From positions 20,579 to 84,578 of the forward strand of contig JAMPIV010012426.1 of the NCBI GenBank assembly GCA_024509875.1: a stretch of DNA of 64,000 bases. The letters run 5' to 3'. The stretch's first letter is position 1; every line of letters begins with the position of its first letter. Shown one piece after another: positions 47,054 through 58,680 of this stretch. Below the pieces are notes generated by a model, which worked only from the letters and a program-made list of their open reading frames with translations, was not told the origin of the DNA and did not search any database. The DNA comes from Oreohelix idahoensis. Taxonomy: Eukaryota > Mollusca > Gastropoda > Stylommatophora > Oreohelicidae. A program made the translations under genes and the position numbers.

Positions 47054-47727
47054 TTCCGTACGTAACGTCTTTTAAAAGATCCTCGGTCCGACCGCTGTCC
47101 ACGTAACGTCTTTTTAAAGACGATGATTTATTTCGCTGTTTCTTTCCACTCTGATATTTTATACTGACTGGAATTTATCTCGAACAGAAGTAAACACAAA
47201 AGTGCGCAAATTTCAACAAGCTTCAACTTCCTTTGTTTGAATTTGAATGGAATTTTTCACATTTATCTTCATTTTTAATCGTGTTTTGTCGTATCACCAT
47301 AATGGCCGAAAACACACACGATATGTTACTAATATGTAAACAGTGAACAAACTGTGTGATTAACCACAACTTTCTTACTTTTTCTGTGTTTCTAAATGGA
47401 TTATCTGCACAAAGAGAGCAGTGAAACTGTATTGTGATAATAATTTATGTTACAAGCCTTAGGTAAGTGGAATATTTTTGTTCGAAATTTCAAGTAATTT
47501 TCTTTTCCATGTACATGTTATCTGTCATAACATAAACATAACATAAAATTAGCTATAAAAGTATATAGATGCATATTGTCCATCCACGGTACTTTAATTT
47601 GATATATAATATGTTATACTTAACTCATGAATAGACACACATTGTCAGTAAAAGTAAATTATGTATATGTAAATTTTTGGGGCTTAAAAATAATTCCGTC
47701 CAGAGCTGAAAATAATTACGTACGGAA
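47054..47727. mobile_element. 674-bp MITE, 12-bp perfect TIR, TSD TGA
   Basis: TTCCGTACGTAA (47054-47065) is perfectly inverted at 47716-47727 (TTACGTACGGAA). TGA flanks both ends (47051-47053, 47728-47730). Removing the insert and one TGA leaves the endonuclease frame continuous, so the boundaries are firm. A sub-terminal direct repeat (ACGTAACGTCTTTT) occurs at 47060 and near 47100. No coding sequence. A 3-bp duplication suits PIF/Harbinger-type elements, though their usual target is TWA; superfamily left open. Confidence 0.8.
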
Positions 47728-47730
47728 TGA

Positions 47731-49740
47731 GTTTTAATTGTATACTGACAAAAATGGATGTTATAGGCGCGGATGTCAAAACACAAATTCGGTTGGCAAA
47801 CAGGGAGGGCACTCACCAGCTAGATATGCTACAAACCATAGTAGACATGCACAGCTTAAAGGACACCTACAGAGAGACACATCCGAAGGGCACTGACACC
47901 ACACGCACAAATAACGCACATAGCAGAACAGCACGATAAGATATCATTTATTCACCATCAACGCACTGTACAGTCGAGTCCAAACACTTACCAGAAACAC
48001 TCAAATTCACAGACCACAAAGCGGTTTTGGCAACTGTAAACACCACACACACAAATATCACATCCAAACGCTCACCTCACTGGAAGTTCAACAACACACT
48101 GCTGCAAAATAAAACATACGTTGAGCAAATGACGCAACTCATTCTTACATACACAACAGATTTACCCACTGAAAACACACAACACTGGGAGCTATTAAAG
48201 AATACTATACGCGAGAGAACACAAATACTGGCAACCAAGATTCATAGAGACAAAATACGACAGGAAAAGATAATAGAACAAGCCATCAAACTTGCAACTC
48301 TAATTGATAAAACAGCACCTCATATCATTACATTGCAGGAAGAACTAGAACAATATCAACACCATAGATTAAGAGGTGCCCTGTTACGGACAAAATTGAA
48401 CACAATCACACAAGAGATACCCAGCAAACAACACATGGCAATAGAACAAAACATACAGCGAAGCAAGCAAATAGGCAAAATAGTTGACTCCCATGGATAC
48501 ATACAAACGCAGACACAACATATAGCAAAAGCCTTTGAGGACTACTATAGAAATCTTTACACAGAAGAAGGAATACAACCACATATACAAGACACTTTTA
48601 TGCAATACACTAAGAAACTGAGCAACAAAGATAAACACTCTCTTGATGCAGAACTGACCCTAGAAAACATAACACACGCAGTAAACGAAATGCAAAAAGG
48701 CAAGTCACCAGGACCAGACGGACTCACAGCTGAATTCTACCAACATTTCTTCCCCATGTTAGGCCCTCTCCTACTAAGGGTATATTCAGAATCTTTCGCG
48801 AAAAAGGAATTTCTATCTAGTTTCAACCTGTCATACATCACTCTAATCCCTAAAGACGATCCGGACAAAACAAAGCTTAAAAACTACAGACCAATATCAC
48901 TCCTCAACACCGAATATAAAATTTTAGCCAAAACCCTAACAAACAAACTCAAACCGTTCATGGCTACACTCATACACGAAGAACAACAGTGTAGTGTCCA
49001 GCACAGAAACATTCATCAGCACGCACACTTCATAAGAGACATCATCACCTACACACATCAGAAGGATTGCCAGTCGTCAATCATATCGCTAGACCAGGAA
49101 AAAGCTTTTGACAGAATATCCCACTCATACCTTCATAAAACTTTACTACACTGCAACATTGGTGAATACTTTAGAAAGTGGATTGAAATTATATACACAA
49201 AACCTGAAAGCAAGGTTTTGGTAAATCATTCATTTACTGGGGCCTTTGGGCTGACAAGATCTGTTAGGCAGGGATGTCCCCTTTCTCCTCTACTCTATGT
49301 ACTCGCTCTAGAACCACTGCTAAAGAAAATTAGACAAGACAGTAACATCAGAGGCACTTTTATTCAAGGTAAAGGGGAACAAAAGTTGCTTGCCTACGCA
49401 GACGATACCACCTTCTTTCCCCCCAATGATAGGTCTATACAAAATATTCTAGACACTTTCACGCTTTTTGGTAAAATTAGTGGGTCAAAATTAAACTCCA
49501 AAAGTCTACAATTATAGGTATAGGCAGATGGAAAAACAAAGCAGATTTTCCATTTGATTTAACGTCAACAACAAACACGAAACTATACGGTATATACTTC
49601 CCATCTCACCCGAACCGCACACACAAAGTCACATGGCAGAACTTAGTCGCATATACCACAGACACACTTCACCGCTACATTGCTACAGTCTTTGACCCTC
49701 CACAACATACGGTGACAGAGATAAACAAGGAGATTAGGCG
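47731..49740 (+). pseudogene. Tx1-type ORF2: endonuclease end and reverse transcriptase
   Basis: Continues the endonuclease (THQLDMLQTIVDMHSL, then a TAA near 47937, TDHKAVLATV). The long frame 48027-49517 contains the linker (helical, Gln/Lys-rich) and RT: GKSPGPDGLTAEFYQ, YITLIPKDD, NYRPISLLNTEYK, RNIHQHAHFIRDII, SLDQEKAFDRIS, VRQGCPLSPLLYVLALE and catalytic AYADDTTFF. A 1-bp frameshift near 49495 precedes GIGRWKNKADFPF. The frame runs to FVF at 49750, where the RTE element is inserted. Confidence 0.88.
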
Positions 49741-49761
49741 TTTTGTTTTTCATTCATTCAT

Positions 49762-52700
49762 TCATAACCCTCCACTTCCAAAGGAGCATAGGCCTTCAAC
49801 AAACACATGCCAAGTCCTCCTGTCACGTGCCATCATCTCAAGTTCTTTCCATGTTCTCCTCATCATTTTCACCTCTGTTTCCAACTCTCTTCTCCATGTA
49901 CTTCTTGGTCTTCCTCTGCCTCTCTTGCCCTGGGGGTTCCAGAACAAGGACTGCCTTGTAATGCTATCAACAGGCTTCCTCAGTGTGTGTCCTATCCATC
50001 GCCATCGTCTTCTTCTCATCTCTTGTTCCACTGGCACTTGTCCAGTTCTTGTCATCAGTTCCACATTGGTAACCCTGTCATACCACTTCAATCCCTCTAT
50101 TCTACGCAAGCACCCATTTATGAAAGTCTGTAGCTTTTTGGTTGTTGTCTTTGTTGTTCTCCATGTCTCTGAGCCATACAAAGGACTGACTTCACATTTG
50201 AGTTGAAGATTCTTATTTTCGTGTTGGATCCTATTTCTCTTGATCTCCATATATTTCCCAATGCAATGAAAGCTCCTCTTGCCTTTTGTATTCTTATTTT
50301 GATATCGCTGTCTGTCCCTCCAACTTTATCTATATTACTGCCAAGATATGTGTATGATTCTACATCTTGTATTGGTGTTTCTTCAAGTTCAACCCTGTTT
50401 TCATTACCTGCATTTATTCGCATTATTTTTGTCTTTTTCCTGTGTATTTTCAGACCCAATTGCTGTGACCTCTCATCGAGTGTTTCCAATTTGTCCTGCA
50501 TCTGATTACGGTTATGGGACAGGAGAGCCAAATCATCAGCAAAATCCAGATCATCCAACTGCTTAGTCAGAGTCCACTGGATTCCATTTCTGTTGTGTGT
50601 TGTCGATGATCTCATAACCCAATCTATTGCCAGCAAGAAAAGAAATGGAGACAAGAGGCATCCCTGTCGCACTCCTGTTCTTATCCCAAATGGTTCTGTA
50701 AGCTGTCCTTCATGAAGAACTCTGCACGTCATGTCTTCATAGGTTTTCTTTATTAAATTAATGATCTTCAGGGGAACTCCATAATGCCTCATCAATTTCC
50801 AAAGTGATTCTCTGTCCACACTGTCAAATGCTTTTTCGTAGTCCACAAATCCGATGTATAGTGGTGAATTCCATTCCAGACTTTGTTCAACTATTATTCT
50901 CAAAGTGGCTATCTGGTCTGTACATGATCTGTTTTGTCGAAAACCTTCTTGTTCATCTCTCAATTTCTTGTCTATGGACTCCTTTAATCTCTCAAGGATA
51001 ATCCTGTTCAATACCTTTCCTGGCACTGATAGTAACATTATTCCTCTATAATTTGTGCACTCTTGTAGATTTCCCTTCTTAGGCAACTTAACCAGATATC
51101 CTTCCTTCCATTCTGCTGGTATCTCTTCTTTTTCCCAGACTTTACCAAGTAATTTATATAACATCTCTGTAGCCGTGTCGATATCTGCTTTGATGGCTTC
51201 TGCTGGAATGCCATCAGGTCCAGACGCTTTTCCATCTCTTAGAAGCTTTATGGCTTTCTTTATTTCTTCCTTCGTTGGTCTTTCACCGTTAATTTGTAGC
51301 TCTTCTTCTGCTGGCTGGATGTCCGGCGCGTTTTGTGGAGCTGGTCTATTGAGAAGGTCCCCAAAATATTCTGTCCACCTCTTCATTTGCTCTTGTATAT
51401 TGCTGAGCAGTTTCCCATTCTTATCTTTTATGAGGCAACTTGTTTGCTTGTATTTCCCTGTTAGCTTCTTTGTGCTGCTATACAGTTCTCTCATATTTCC
51501 TTTGGCTGCAGCATCTTCTGCCTCTCTTGCCAACTCCTCAATATACTTCCTCTTGTCTCTTTTGATACTTCTTTTTACTTCTTTGTTTGCTTCTGTGTAC
51601 ACTTCTTGAGCCTTGGCTTTGGAACTTCTGGTTTTGCTTGTGTTTAACTCTGATTTCTTGTTTTTTCTATCTTTTATCTTATTGATTGTTTCTGTTGTTA
51701 TCCATGCTTTTTGTTGTCTTTCCCTTTTCCCCAGTATTTCTTCACATGTCTCCTTCCATACCGTTTTGACCTGCTGCCAATAGTCTTCTGTATTCTCTAC
51801 ATCTTCCAACTGTTGGAGCACTTGGAATTTGTTGGATACTGTGACCGCAAATTTGTCTCTTGTTTCTTGATTTCTTAGCTGTCCTACATTAAACTGTTGT
51901 CTATAATTTTGCATTGTTGCATATCTCTTGAGTTTCATTTTTACTTTGGCTATCAGAAGATGGTGATCTGATGCCACATCTGCTCCTCTATATACCTTTA
52001 CATCCTGCAATGATGATCTAAACTTCTTCTTTATGCATATATGATCGATCTGATTTTCTGTTCTATGGTCTGGTGATATCCATGTTGCCTTGTGTATTCT
52101 CTTATGTGGAAACATGCTTCCTCCTATAGCCAGTTGATTTGAAGCACAGAAGTTTGCGAATAGTTCTCCATTTTCATTCATTACTCCTAGCCCATGTTTT
52201 CCCATGAATTCTTCAAATCCGGTATTGACTGTACCTATCTTTGCATTCATGTCACCCATCAAAATTGTGATGTCTCTTCTTTTTACTTTATCCATAATTT
52301 CCTGTAGTTTAGTATAAAATGCTTCTTTCACAGACTCTTCTTTGTCATTAGTTGGTGCATAACATTGGATGACATTGACATGAATTTTCTTTTTAGCTGT
52401 TTTGAAAATAGCTGTTATTATTCTGGGTCCCACAGCTTCCCATTCAATGAGTGCTTTCTGTACTTCTTTAGATAACATAAGAGCTACCCCTTCACTGTGG
52501 TGTGAACTTTCGTCTTCGTGTCCTGAGGACAGCACCAATTCACCTGTGATGAGTTTCTTCCTGTCTACCCCCTTCCACTTTGTTTCACACATTCCCAGAA
52601 CCTCGATTTTGTATTCCCTCATTTCTGCTGCTACTTGTGCCACTTTCCCTTGTTCGTTCAATGTCCGAACATTCCAGGTGCCAAATCTGGAAGTTCTCCT

Positions 52701-52832
52701 AGAAGAAAGAAGGTTAGTCAGCAACACAGACTCCTTTCGGCTTTCTCTGTGTTGCATCATACGCCTCCCCGCGAGAGGACCTTCCCCTGTCTTGGATGGC
52801 TGTGTTTTATTTTCTTTATTTGACTTGTCCAT
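49762..52832 (-). pseudogene. RTE ORF: endonuclease and reverse transcriptase, one frameshift
   Basis: The first 904 codons (52832-50118) start MDKSNKENKTQ. Endonuclease: FGTWNVRTLNEQGK (Asn), LGMCETKWKG (Glu), VIQCYAPTND, ILMGDMNAKIG (Asp/Asn) and ASDHHLL (Asp/His). RT: GKASGPDGIPAEAIK, YRGIMLLSVPGKVLNR, EQEGFRQNRSCTDQI, GFVDYEKAFDSVD, GVRQGCLLSPFLFLLAID and catalytic LDFADDLALLS. A one-base deletion near 50180 shifts the frame; the remaining 160 codons (50250-49762) carry LYGSETWRTTK, RRRWRWIGHTLRK, NPQGKRGRGRPRSTWRR and the stop. All catalytic residues expected for endonuclease and RT appear present. Confidence 0.92.
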
Positions 52833-52986
52833 ATTTGTTGAAGTTTTTTGTGGTTTAAATTTTTTTACAGGATGGGGTAACCGGCCCCATGCCCAACCCT
52901 CCTTAGTCGCCTTCTACGACATGCTTGGCAGGGGACAGTGTTACTATTCTTTGCTCCCCTTTCGGGCCCCGGTAACACACGGGTGG
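52833..52986 (-). promoter_or_regulatory. RTE element 5' UTR, satellite-related
   Basis: Minus strand: AAAGAATAGTAACACTGTCC, GCCAAGCATGTCGTAGAAGG, CGACTAAGGAGGGTTGGGCA, GGTTACCCCATCCTGTAAAA. The stretch from CATGTCGTAGAAGG to the last TAAAA corresponds to one satellite monomer plus its junction. RTE 5' UTRs normally contain the internal promoter. Confidence 0.7.
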
Positions 52987-52996
52987 TTTTGTTTTT

Positions 52997-53876
52997 GGGC
53001 ACACTTTATTTAGAATTAAATATCAAACACTCATGCAAGAGAAAAGATTCGGGGGAGTTGCCCTCCAGGATATAGGGACAAAAATAAAGGCACTTCAAAA
53101 CAGACATGTAGGAAATATAATAAGAGACACAGAACGACACACATTAGCCCATTACTACGTAGGGCTTAGACTTGCTAGACTAAGGCCACTAAAGAACAAT
53201 GTCCCACACCATTATGGCACACTACCACACTTTTACAGGACATGCATACAAGCCATCAGAGGACACGAAATTTTAATTAACCAGAAAACAAACAAAATTT
53301 ACAAACACTTAGTCAGGTTACAAGCACCACCTTTACACCTAAGAATTAAAAGAGGTTACAATTACTTTATAACAGATTACACTGAGATTTTCACCGATCT
53401 TCACAACAAAATCATCGCACCAAAAGCCAGAGAAGTCACATATCAACTTTTATATAACATGACACCAACCACAGAAAGAGCAGCACACAGATTAAAACGA
53501 AAATCACGATGCAAGATGTGCCAGGCAAATATACAAGAAAGTGAGGAACACATTTTCTATAAATGTAGTACAATTATACCAGCACAGAGAATCTTACAAG
53601 ACATACTGGACACACATACGAGAAAAAAAACAGACATTTTCAAAGCGATTATTCTTAATTCAATTCCCAAGACACTACCAGACATCCATTTAAAATTAAT
53701 TCTTTTACTCTCGGAATTTCGTTTTATAATTTGGAAATGTCGTATTCAATCAGTATTTGAGTGCAAAGTTATTTGCCCAGCCTTTCTCCTAAATTTGTTC
53801 CTCCAGCGAGTGACGCTTATTTTAAAACCTGTCCACTATCCCCAGCTACCTGTACCTCGACCTGCCAAATATTCTT
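52997..53876 (+). pseudogene. Tx1-type ORF2, C-terminal domain
   Basis: Resumes in frame after the RTE insertion: GHTLFRIKYQTLM, RFGGVALQDIGTKIKALQ, and further on a CCHC motif (CKMCQANIQESEEHIFYKC), typical of the C-terminus of L1/Tx1 ORF2. No stops in 280 codons; ends at about 53876. Confidence 0.85.
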
Positions 53877-54745
53877 AAATCCAAGCCTTTAGTTTATACG
53901 AAGGTCACTTTCCTATAACCTCTCCCTTCCCCCCACCTCACTGCCAATTACGTGTTATTCCATCACCTGTGTTTTTTTTCCTACTTTCCCAACTCCCTTT
54001 AACATATATCCTCATTCTCCCTCCTCCTCCCCTGCACACACAACGTTAGAGTTGAGGGACTCTATCACCCAATATTTTTATCTTAAGTACATGTGAAAGA
54101 GTGTGTGCAAGTTAAAAAAATTTCATCCTCCCCTTTGTCATGTTCGCAGAGAGAAGCCTGCCTTTAAATTATTATTATTTTATTTTCTATGTATCTATTA
54201 ACATTATTATTATTGTTATTATTATTATTGTTATAATATGGATATGCCGCATTAAATCAGTATTAAATCAGTATTTAAGTACAAAGTTATCCGCCCAGCC
54301 CTTTTACTACATTTGTTCCTTCAGAGAGCGACGCATATTTTAAAACCTGTTCACTACGCCCAGCTGCCTGTGACCCAAATCCAGGATCCTTGACACGCCA
54401 CATTTTCTTAAAAATTCAAGCCTTTAGAATCCTTTAAAATATACAAACGTCACTATACTACCCCTCCCCACTTTCTGTGACAAACCCCCCCCCCCCCCCA
54501 CTGCTATTTCCGAGGTACTCCATCACCTGTGGCAAAAAATGTTTTTCCCACCTCCTTCCTTAACACACATCCTCACCATTCCATTCTCCCCCCACACACA
54601 CAATACTAAGGGTGAGGTCTCCATCACCCAATACTTTTATCTTAAGTACACGTGTTAAAATTTTTCATCCTCTTTTTTGTCATGTCCGCAGAAAGAATCC
54701 TGCTTTTAAATTATTATTATTTTTATTTTTATTTATTTAACTATT
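53740..54745 (+). repeat. Duplicated Tx1 3' end (two units of about 470-500 bp)
   Basis: 53740-54210 and 54238-54745 share the order: AAATCAGTATTTAAGT-like start, CACCTGT, CCCACACACACAA-like, TATCTTAAGTACA, TCATCCTC, TTTAAATTATTATTATTTT. The second unit has a C15-C16 run near 54487. The first unit begins inside the last ORF2 codons, so the second is either a truncated copy inserted at the tail of the first or a tandem duplication. Confidence 0.8.
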
Positions 54746-55954
54746 ATTATTATTACTATTACATTTTTAATGCAAAAAGGTGATATATTTGACAGTAAGG
54801 CGAAGTTTAAAATCGCACTACATTGCTTAACTTGGCATTTTAAGTATGAATGTATTTATCACATGTTGGCTGGTTTTTATTATGTTAATGAAAGTAGACG
54901 TTTGGTAGAAATATGTGTCTACGAGTGTATATGACTTTTATCTGTATTCCAACTTGACCTTGTTTTTTAATAATGCACATGATGTTTGTAATATTATATA
55001 AAAAGGGATTTTTCGCCAGAAAGTTTGTATCAACAGCCCATAAGACGGTACCTCTTCCTTAACGAGGCAGCCTGGATTCGTGACACGACCCTTTCTTCCC
55101 CCACCGTTTCTCGCTCCCTCGCACTACTTTTTCATTCTCTGTCTATTCTAAAATTTTGTTAGTCCGCTTTCTGCCTTCTATGCCCCCTCCCCAGTCCCTC
55201 TATCCTCTCAGTTTCTTAAGCTCGACCTTCTAAACTACTCACGGCGGTTTGCCAGCGATCTTTTAGTTTTCCCTGACCGCGCTATTTATAGCTATCGTTA
55301 CAGAGGTCACGTGGTCAACTTCCTAAGGGGAAAAAATGTGGCAGTGTTTACTTTTGATAGGGCTTAATTAATGCTTTTAGGCTACTTTATTATTACAAGT
55401 ACCGGCTTTAATTTTGCGTAAAGCTAGACTAGAAATGTTAGAGTCAATTTTAGAACAAGAACAAACATTTTATCACAATTAGAACAGAAGATATAATAGT
55501 TTGAAATAGTGTAAAATTTACGTTTTTTTTAAATATATTGTAATGGTTTGTTTCTAATGCAATTTACACTAAAATGGTCACAATCAACATGCATAACAAA
55601 TTACAGAAATCAAAAGTAGAAAACCTGCAGAAAATGGATATCAAAGTTTTGTTTTGGTTTCATGCGTCAAACATTAATTATTGAAACATTAAATTGCAAG
55701 TCCACATTTATTACCTTAAAATAACACACCCAATTGTCCCCAAAACATGAGAGCTAACAATTATCTCAATCATACATCACGATGGTCATGTAAAAATGAG
55801 TATGGTCATGAGTAAAACGAAATGTTCAATTTAATAGATAAATAGGTGTATTTAATAAATACATCTATTAAATGATTTCAACACTCTGTTAATTCTGTCA
55901 CTCTCACGCAACAACTGCCATAATTTGCTCTAGCCCCAAAATCTCGCTCAATTA
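54746..55954. other. No gene recognised
   Basis: Contains an imperfect inverted repeat ATTTAATAGAT / ATCTATTAAAT at 55829-55873. The pyrimidine-rich 55060-55330 stretch has no open frame of note. Confidence 0.5.
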
Positions 55955-56965
55955 TCATTCACACTTCCTTTTTTTTATAGGATGAATCTGTACATTCACA
56001 GATGGAGAAATTTGTAACAAATGAGTTTCCATTATAAATTTTAATTGTGAAGTTATATTTTTAATACCGCTGGCGCGTCTTTTAATTTTGGAAATAGTAG
56101 AATGTACAAATTCTCCTCCTTGCTCTCCATGCATGCCCATTCCAAAGCCATGAGTTCTGATCCAGTCTGCGCAATGTTTTTCTAATATGTGCTGTTTAGG
56201 AATTGTCTTACTGGGGAATAGCTTTCTGAACAAAGACATATAAGTCTCTATTAATGCTGTTATTGATTCTTTACTAATTGGTTTACTGTGTGATATTTTG
56301 TTGTGTACTTTCTCAAATGCTTCTTTCAGTGAGTTGAATTGTTCTTGGGCAATAAAAGCTATGTTAGTTACATCTTGTCTGTAATTTTCAGTGTTTGTGT
56401 AATGATTGCTCTTGTAAGATCTTTATAAACGTTTTGTGTGAGATATCTGTGGCAGTGATTCCCTATGAATGCTCTGCTATGATAAGCCTGTGGTGTGATT
56501 TTGTGTTTGGCTAGTACCTTGTCCAAGTGTGAGCAAACTGGACCAGACCTAGCACACAGATCTTGAAACTGAAGTTTGGCCAGCGCATCTTGTGCATTTT
56601 CAAGTTTAACTTTAAAACTATCTGTCTCCTCTTTATCCTCACAAAGTTCAATACCTGCCTGAAAAAATTCAATTTTAGCTTTCAATTCTTCTGCCTGTTT
56701 CCAGTTCCAACCAAATCTCTTCAAGTTCTTAATAGTACTAATGTTTGCATGTATCTCTTGCGGATTCTCAAATATCTTTGCGTCTGTTGTATCGGCTACC
56801 TGTTCTAGAAGTCTGTGGTGTTTCAAAACAATGCCTAATAAAATATGAAGGTAAGGAGGAGCTACATTTTCAATTTCAATCTCTAACATTGGTTTGTGTA
56901 AACAATTATGGTAACGTGCCACTTGCCTTTTATTCCCTTTCCCATATTTCATATATCTATTGTAA
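55955..56965 (-). pseudogene. Unrecognised basic ORF, frameshifted, 5' end cut by a LINE
   Basis: I do not recognise this protein with confidence. 56952-56368 and 56239-55955 are parts of one frame with a shift near 56378. Features: RQVARYHNCLHKPMLEIEIE, PPYLHILLGIVLKHHRLLE, a helical Lys/Glu region (AEELKAKIEFFQAGIELCED), AFIGNHCHRYLTQNVYKDL, HILEKHCADWIRTHGFGMGM followed by HGEQGGEFVH, and a basic end KKRKCE. Similar G-x-G-x-x-G-E-Q-x-x-E-x-x-H endings occur, from memory, in repeat-borne proteins of invertebrates. The start is missing: a LINE tail abuts at about 56968. Probably the C-terminal half of a transposon protein. Confidence 0.5.
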
Positions 56966-56967
56966 TC

Positions 56968-58680
56968 TCTTATCTTACTTACTTAGTCGTTCGCCTTCTA
57001 CCGTGAGGTGTAGAGGTTTGGAAGAGAGAGCGCCAGACCATTCTATCAGTTGTCTTCTTTCTGACCTGGTTCCATTCTAGTCCTTGGTCCTTCAAAGATT
57101 GTCTAATGTTGTCCTCCCAGCGGACTCTGGGTCGTCCTGGAGGTCTGGATCCCTGGCTCTTTGTTTCCCATGCTTGTCGTGGTAGCCGATCTTCTCCCAT
57201 TCTGCAGACATGGCCAAACCATCTTAGTTGGGACTGTTCTATTTGGGTCTGCAGCGGGTGGGATTTTAAGCCTTGACGTATCGACTGGTTGCGGACCATG
57301 TCTCTTCTTGTTACTTCAACCACCTTCCTCAGATACCTCATTTCTGAGGTTTGATCTGGCTTTTGTGGGTTGTAGTCAATTCCCATGACTCGCATCTATA
57401 TGTCAAGACTGGGACATAGGTGGAGCGGTATACAGCCATCTTACCAACCTCTTTCTTGCTGAGGAATCATCGATTTATGGCCTGAAAATGTCTCACAGCC
57501 GCTGCTTTTCGAGTGGCCAACTCTTCTTTGATGCCTACCTTTCGGTCTATAATAGCTCCGAGATATTTAAAGTGGTCGACCTGCTCCAGGACCTGTTCTC
57601 CTAACTTAATCTGATGTTTTCTTTCTTCTCGTGATATCACCATGGATTTTGTTTTAGAGCTGCTTATGACCATCCCTCTCTTCTCCAGCTCTTCCTTCCA
57701 GACTTGCAGGTTGGATTGGAGATGTGTCTCTGATTTAGCAATCAGGACAACATCCTCAGCAAATGCTAGCTCTGAAATACAGACCTGTCTCATCTTCCAG
57801 TACCCCACTGAATACTTTCTTGTTCTCTCCTTATATGCCTTGATGACATCGTCCATGAGGAGTATGAAAAGATAAGGTGACAGGATATCGCCTTGTCTTA
57901 CACCAGTGGTGATCCTGAACTCTTCTGACTTATGTTTTGCTGTCCTCGCATAATTTCTGCAAGACTTGTTGAAGCTCTGTATAGCATGAATCAGAGGTGC
58001 TGGAATGTTCTTCCTTGCCAAACAGTCCCAAAGTTTGCTCCAGGAGACCCTGTCAAACGCCTTTTCCAGATCTATGAAACAAAAATGGATCTCACTCTTG
58101 TACTCAAGGGCCTTTTCACTCAGCTGCCTGAGTGTGAAGATTAGTTCTTGAGTACTTCGGTTTGCTCGGAATCCGCACTGGGCTTCATCCAATTGTGGCT
58201 CAGCTAGGCATCGGAGTCTCTGCTCTAGGATTCTAGAGTAGATTTTACCAGGGACACTGAGAAGGGATATGCCTCTGTGGTTTCCACATTGTCGATTGTC
58301 ACCCTTTTTGAAAATCGGTGTTATAATGGCAATCTCCCAATCCTTTGGTATGGCCTTGTTGCACCACGCTGCCTGTAGGACCCTTAGGAGTAATAGGTCG
58401 CCTGATGCTCCCATGTACTTAACCATTTCTGGTGTTATACCGTCATGCCCTGCTGCTTTGCCCATCTTGATTTTCTCCAGTGCTGCCTTCAGTTCTTCCA
58501 TCTTTATGTCATCTTCACCACCATTGGTTTTCTCTTCTGTGCAAGTGGATATCATTTCTGATGCTTGACCTTGCTCACCATCAAGGAGTTCTGAGAAATA
58601 TCCTTTCCATCTTTCCATTACTTCCTTTTGGGGCAGCAAGCAATTTGCCTTGCTTGTCCTTTATAAATTTAAGAGGGCAT
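56968..58680 (-). pseudogene. RTE-like LINE, 5'-truncated, catalytic box FAED
   Basis: 58639-57467 (390 codons) is RT: WKGYFSELLDGEQ, GKAAGHDGITPEMVK, WEIAIITPIFKKGD, NHRGISLLSVPGKIYSRIL, EAQCGFRANRSTQELIF, FIDLEKAFDRVSW, GVRQGDILSPYLFILLMD and LAFAEDVVLIAKS. The catalytic pair is Glu-Asp instead of Asp-Asp, a likely inactivating change. After a break, 57395-56979 carries LRWFGHVCRMGEDRLPRQAW, GRPRVRWEDNIRQSL and MVWRSLF. The 3' tail is (TAAG)n at about 56968-56980. The endonuclease is missing; the 5' limit near 58680 is approximate. Confidence 0.85.

Larger units (their letters stand above)
49751..52986 (-). mobile_element. Near-intact RTE-type LINE, 3236 bp, 10-bp TSD
   Basis: Flanked by TTTTGTTTTT (49741-49750, 52987-52996) inside Tx1 ORF2. 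Minus-strand 5' end CCACCCGTGTGTTACCGGGG; 5' UTR of about 154 bp; one ORF; 3' tail (ATGA)n, which also supplies the stop region. Length is normal for a full RTE element. The only coding defect seen is a single-base deletion near 50180. It is younger than the Tx1 LINE. Its 5' UTR includes the sequence from which the 1-1705 satellite appears to derive. Confidence 0.92.
45490..54745 (+). mobile_element. Tx1/L1-type LINE with two ORFs, interrupted by a MITE and an RTE element
   Basis: Plus-strand components: short 5' leader, ORF1 (45578-46537), 71-bp spacer, ORF2 in three pieces (46609-47053, 47731-49740, 52997-53876), and a duplicated 3' UTR (to about 54745). The pieces join in frame at both insertion points once inserts and one copy of each duplication are discounted. 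The motif set (GKSPGPDGLTAEFY, PISLLNTEYKILAKTL, GCPLSPLLYVLALEPLL, AYADDTTFF) fits the Tx1 branch of the L1 group. Two stops and one frameshift in ORF2 show it is inactive. Confidence 0.85.

Noticed and set aside
50203..52823. Plus-strand frames opposite the RTE ORF
   Set aside because: Antisense shadows; the minus-strand frame carries all catalytic motifs.
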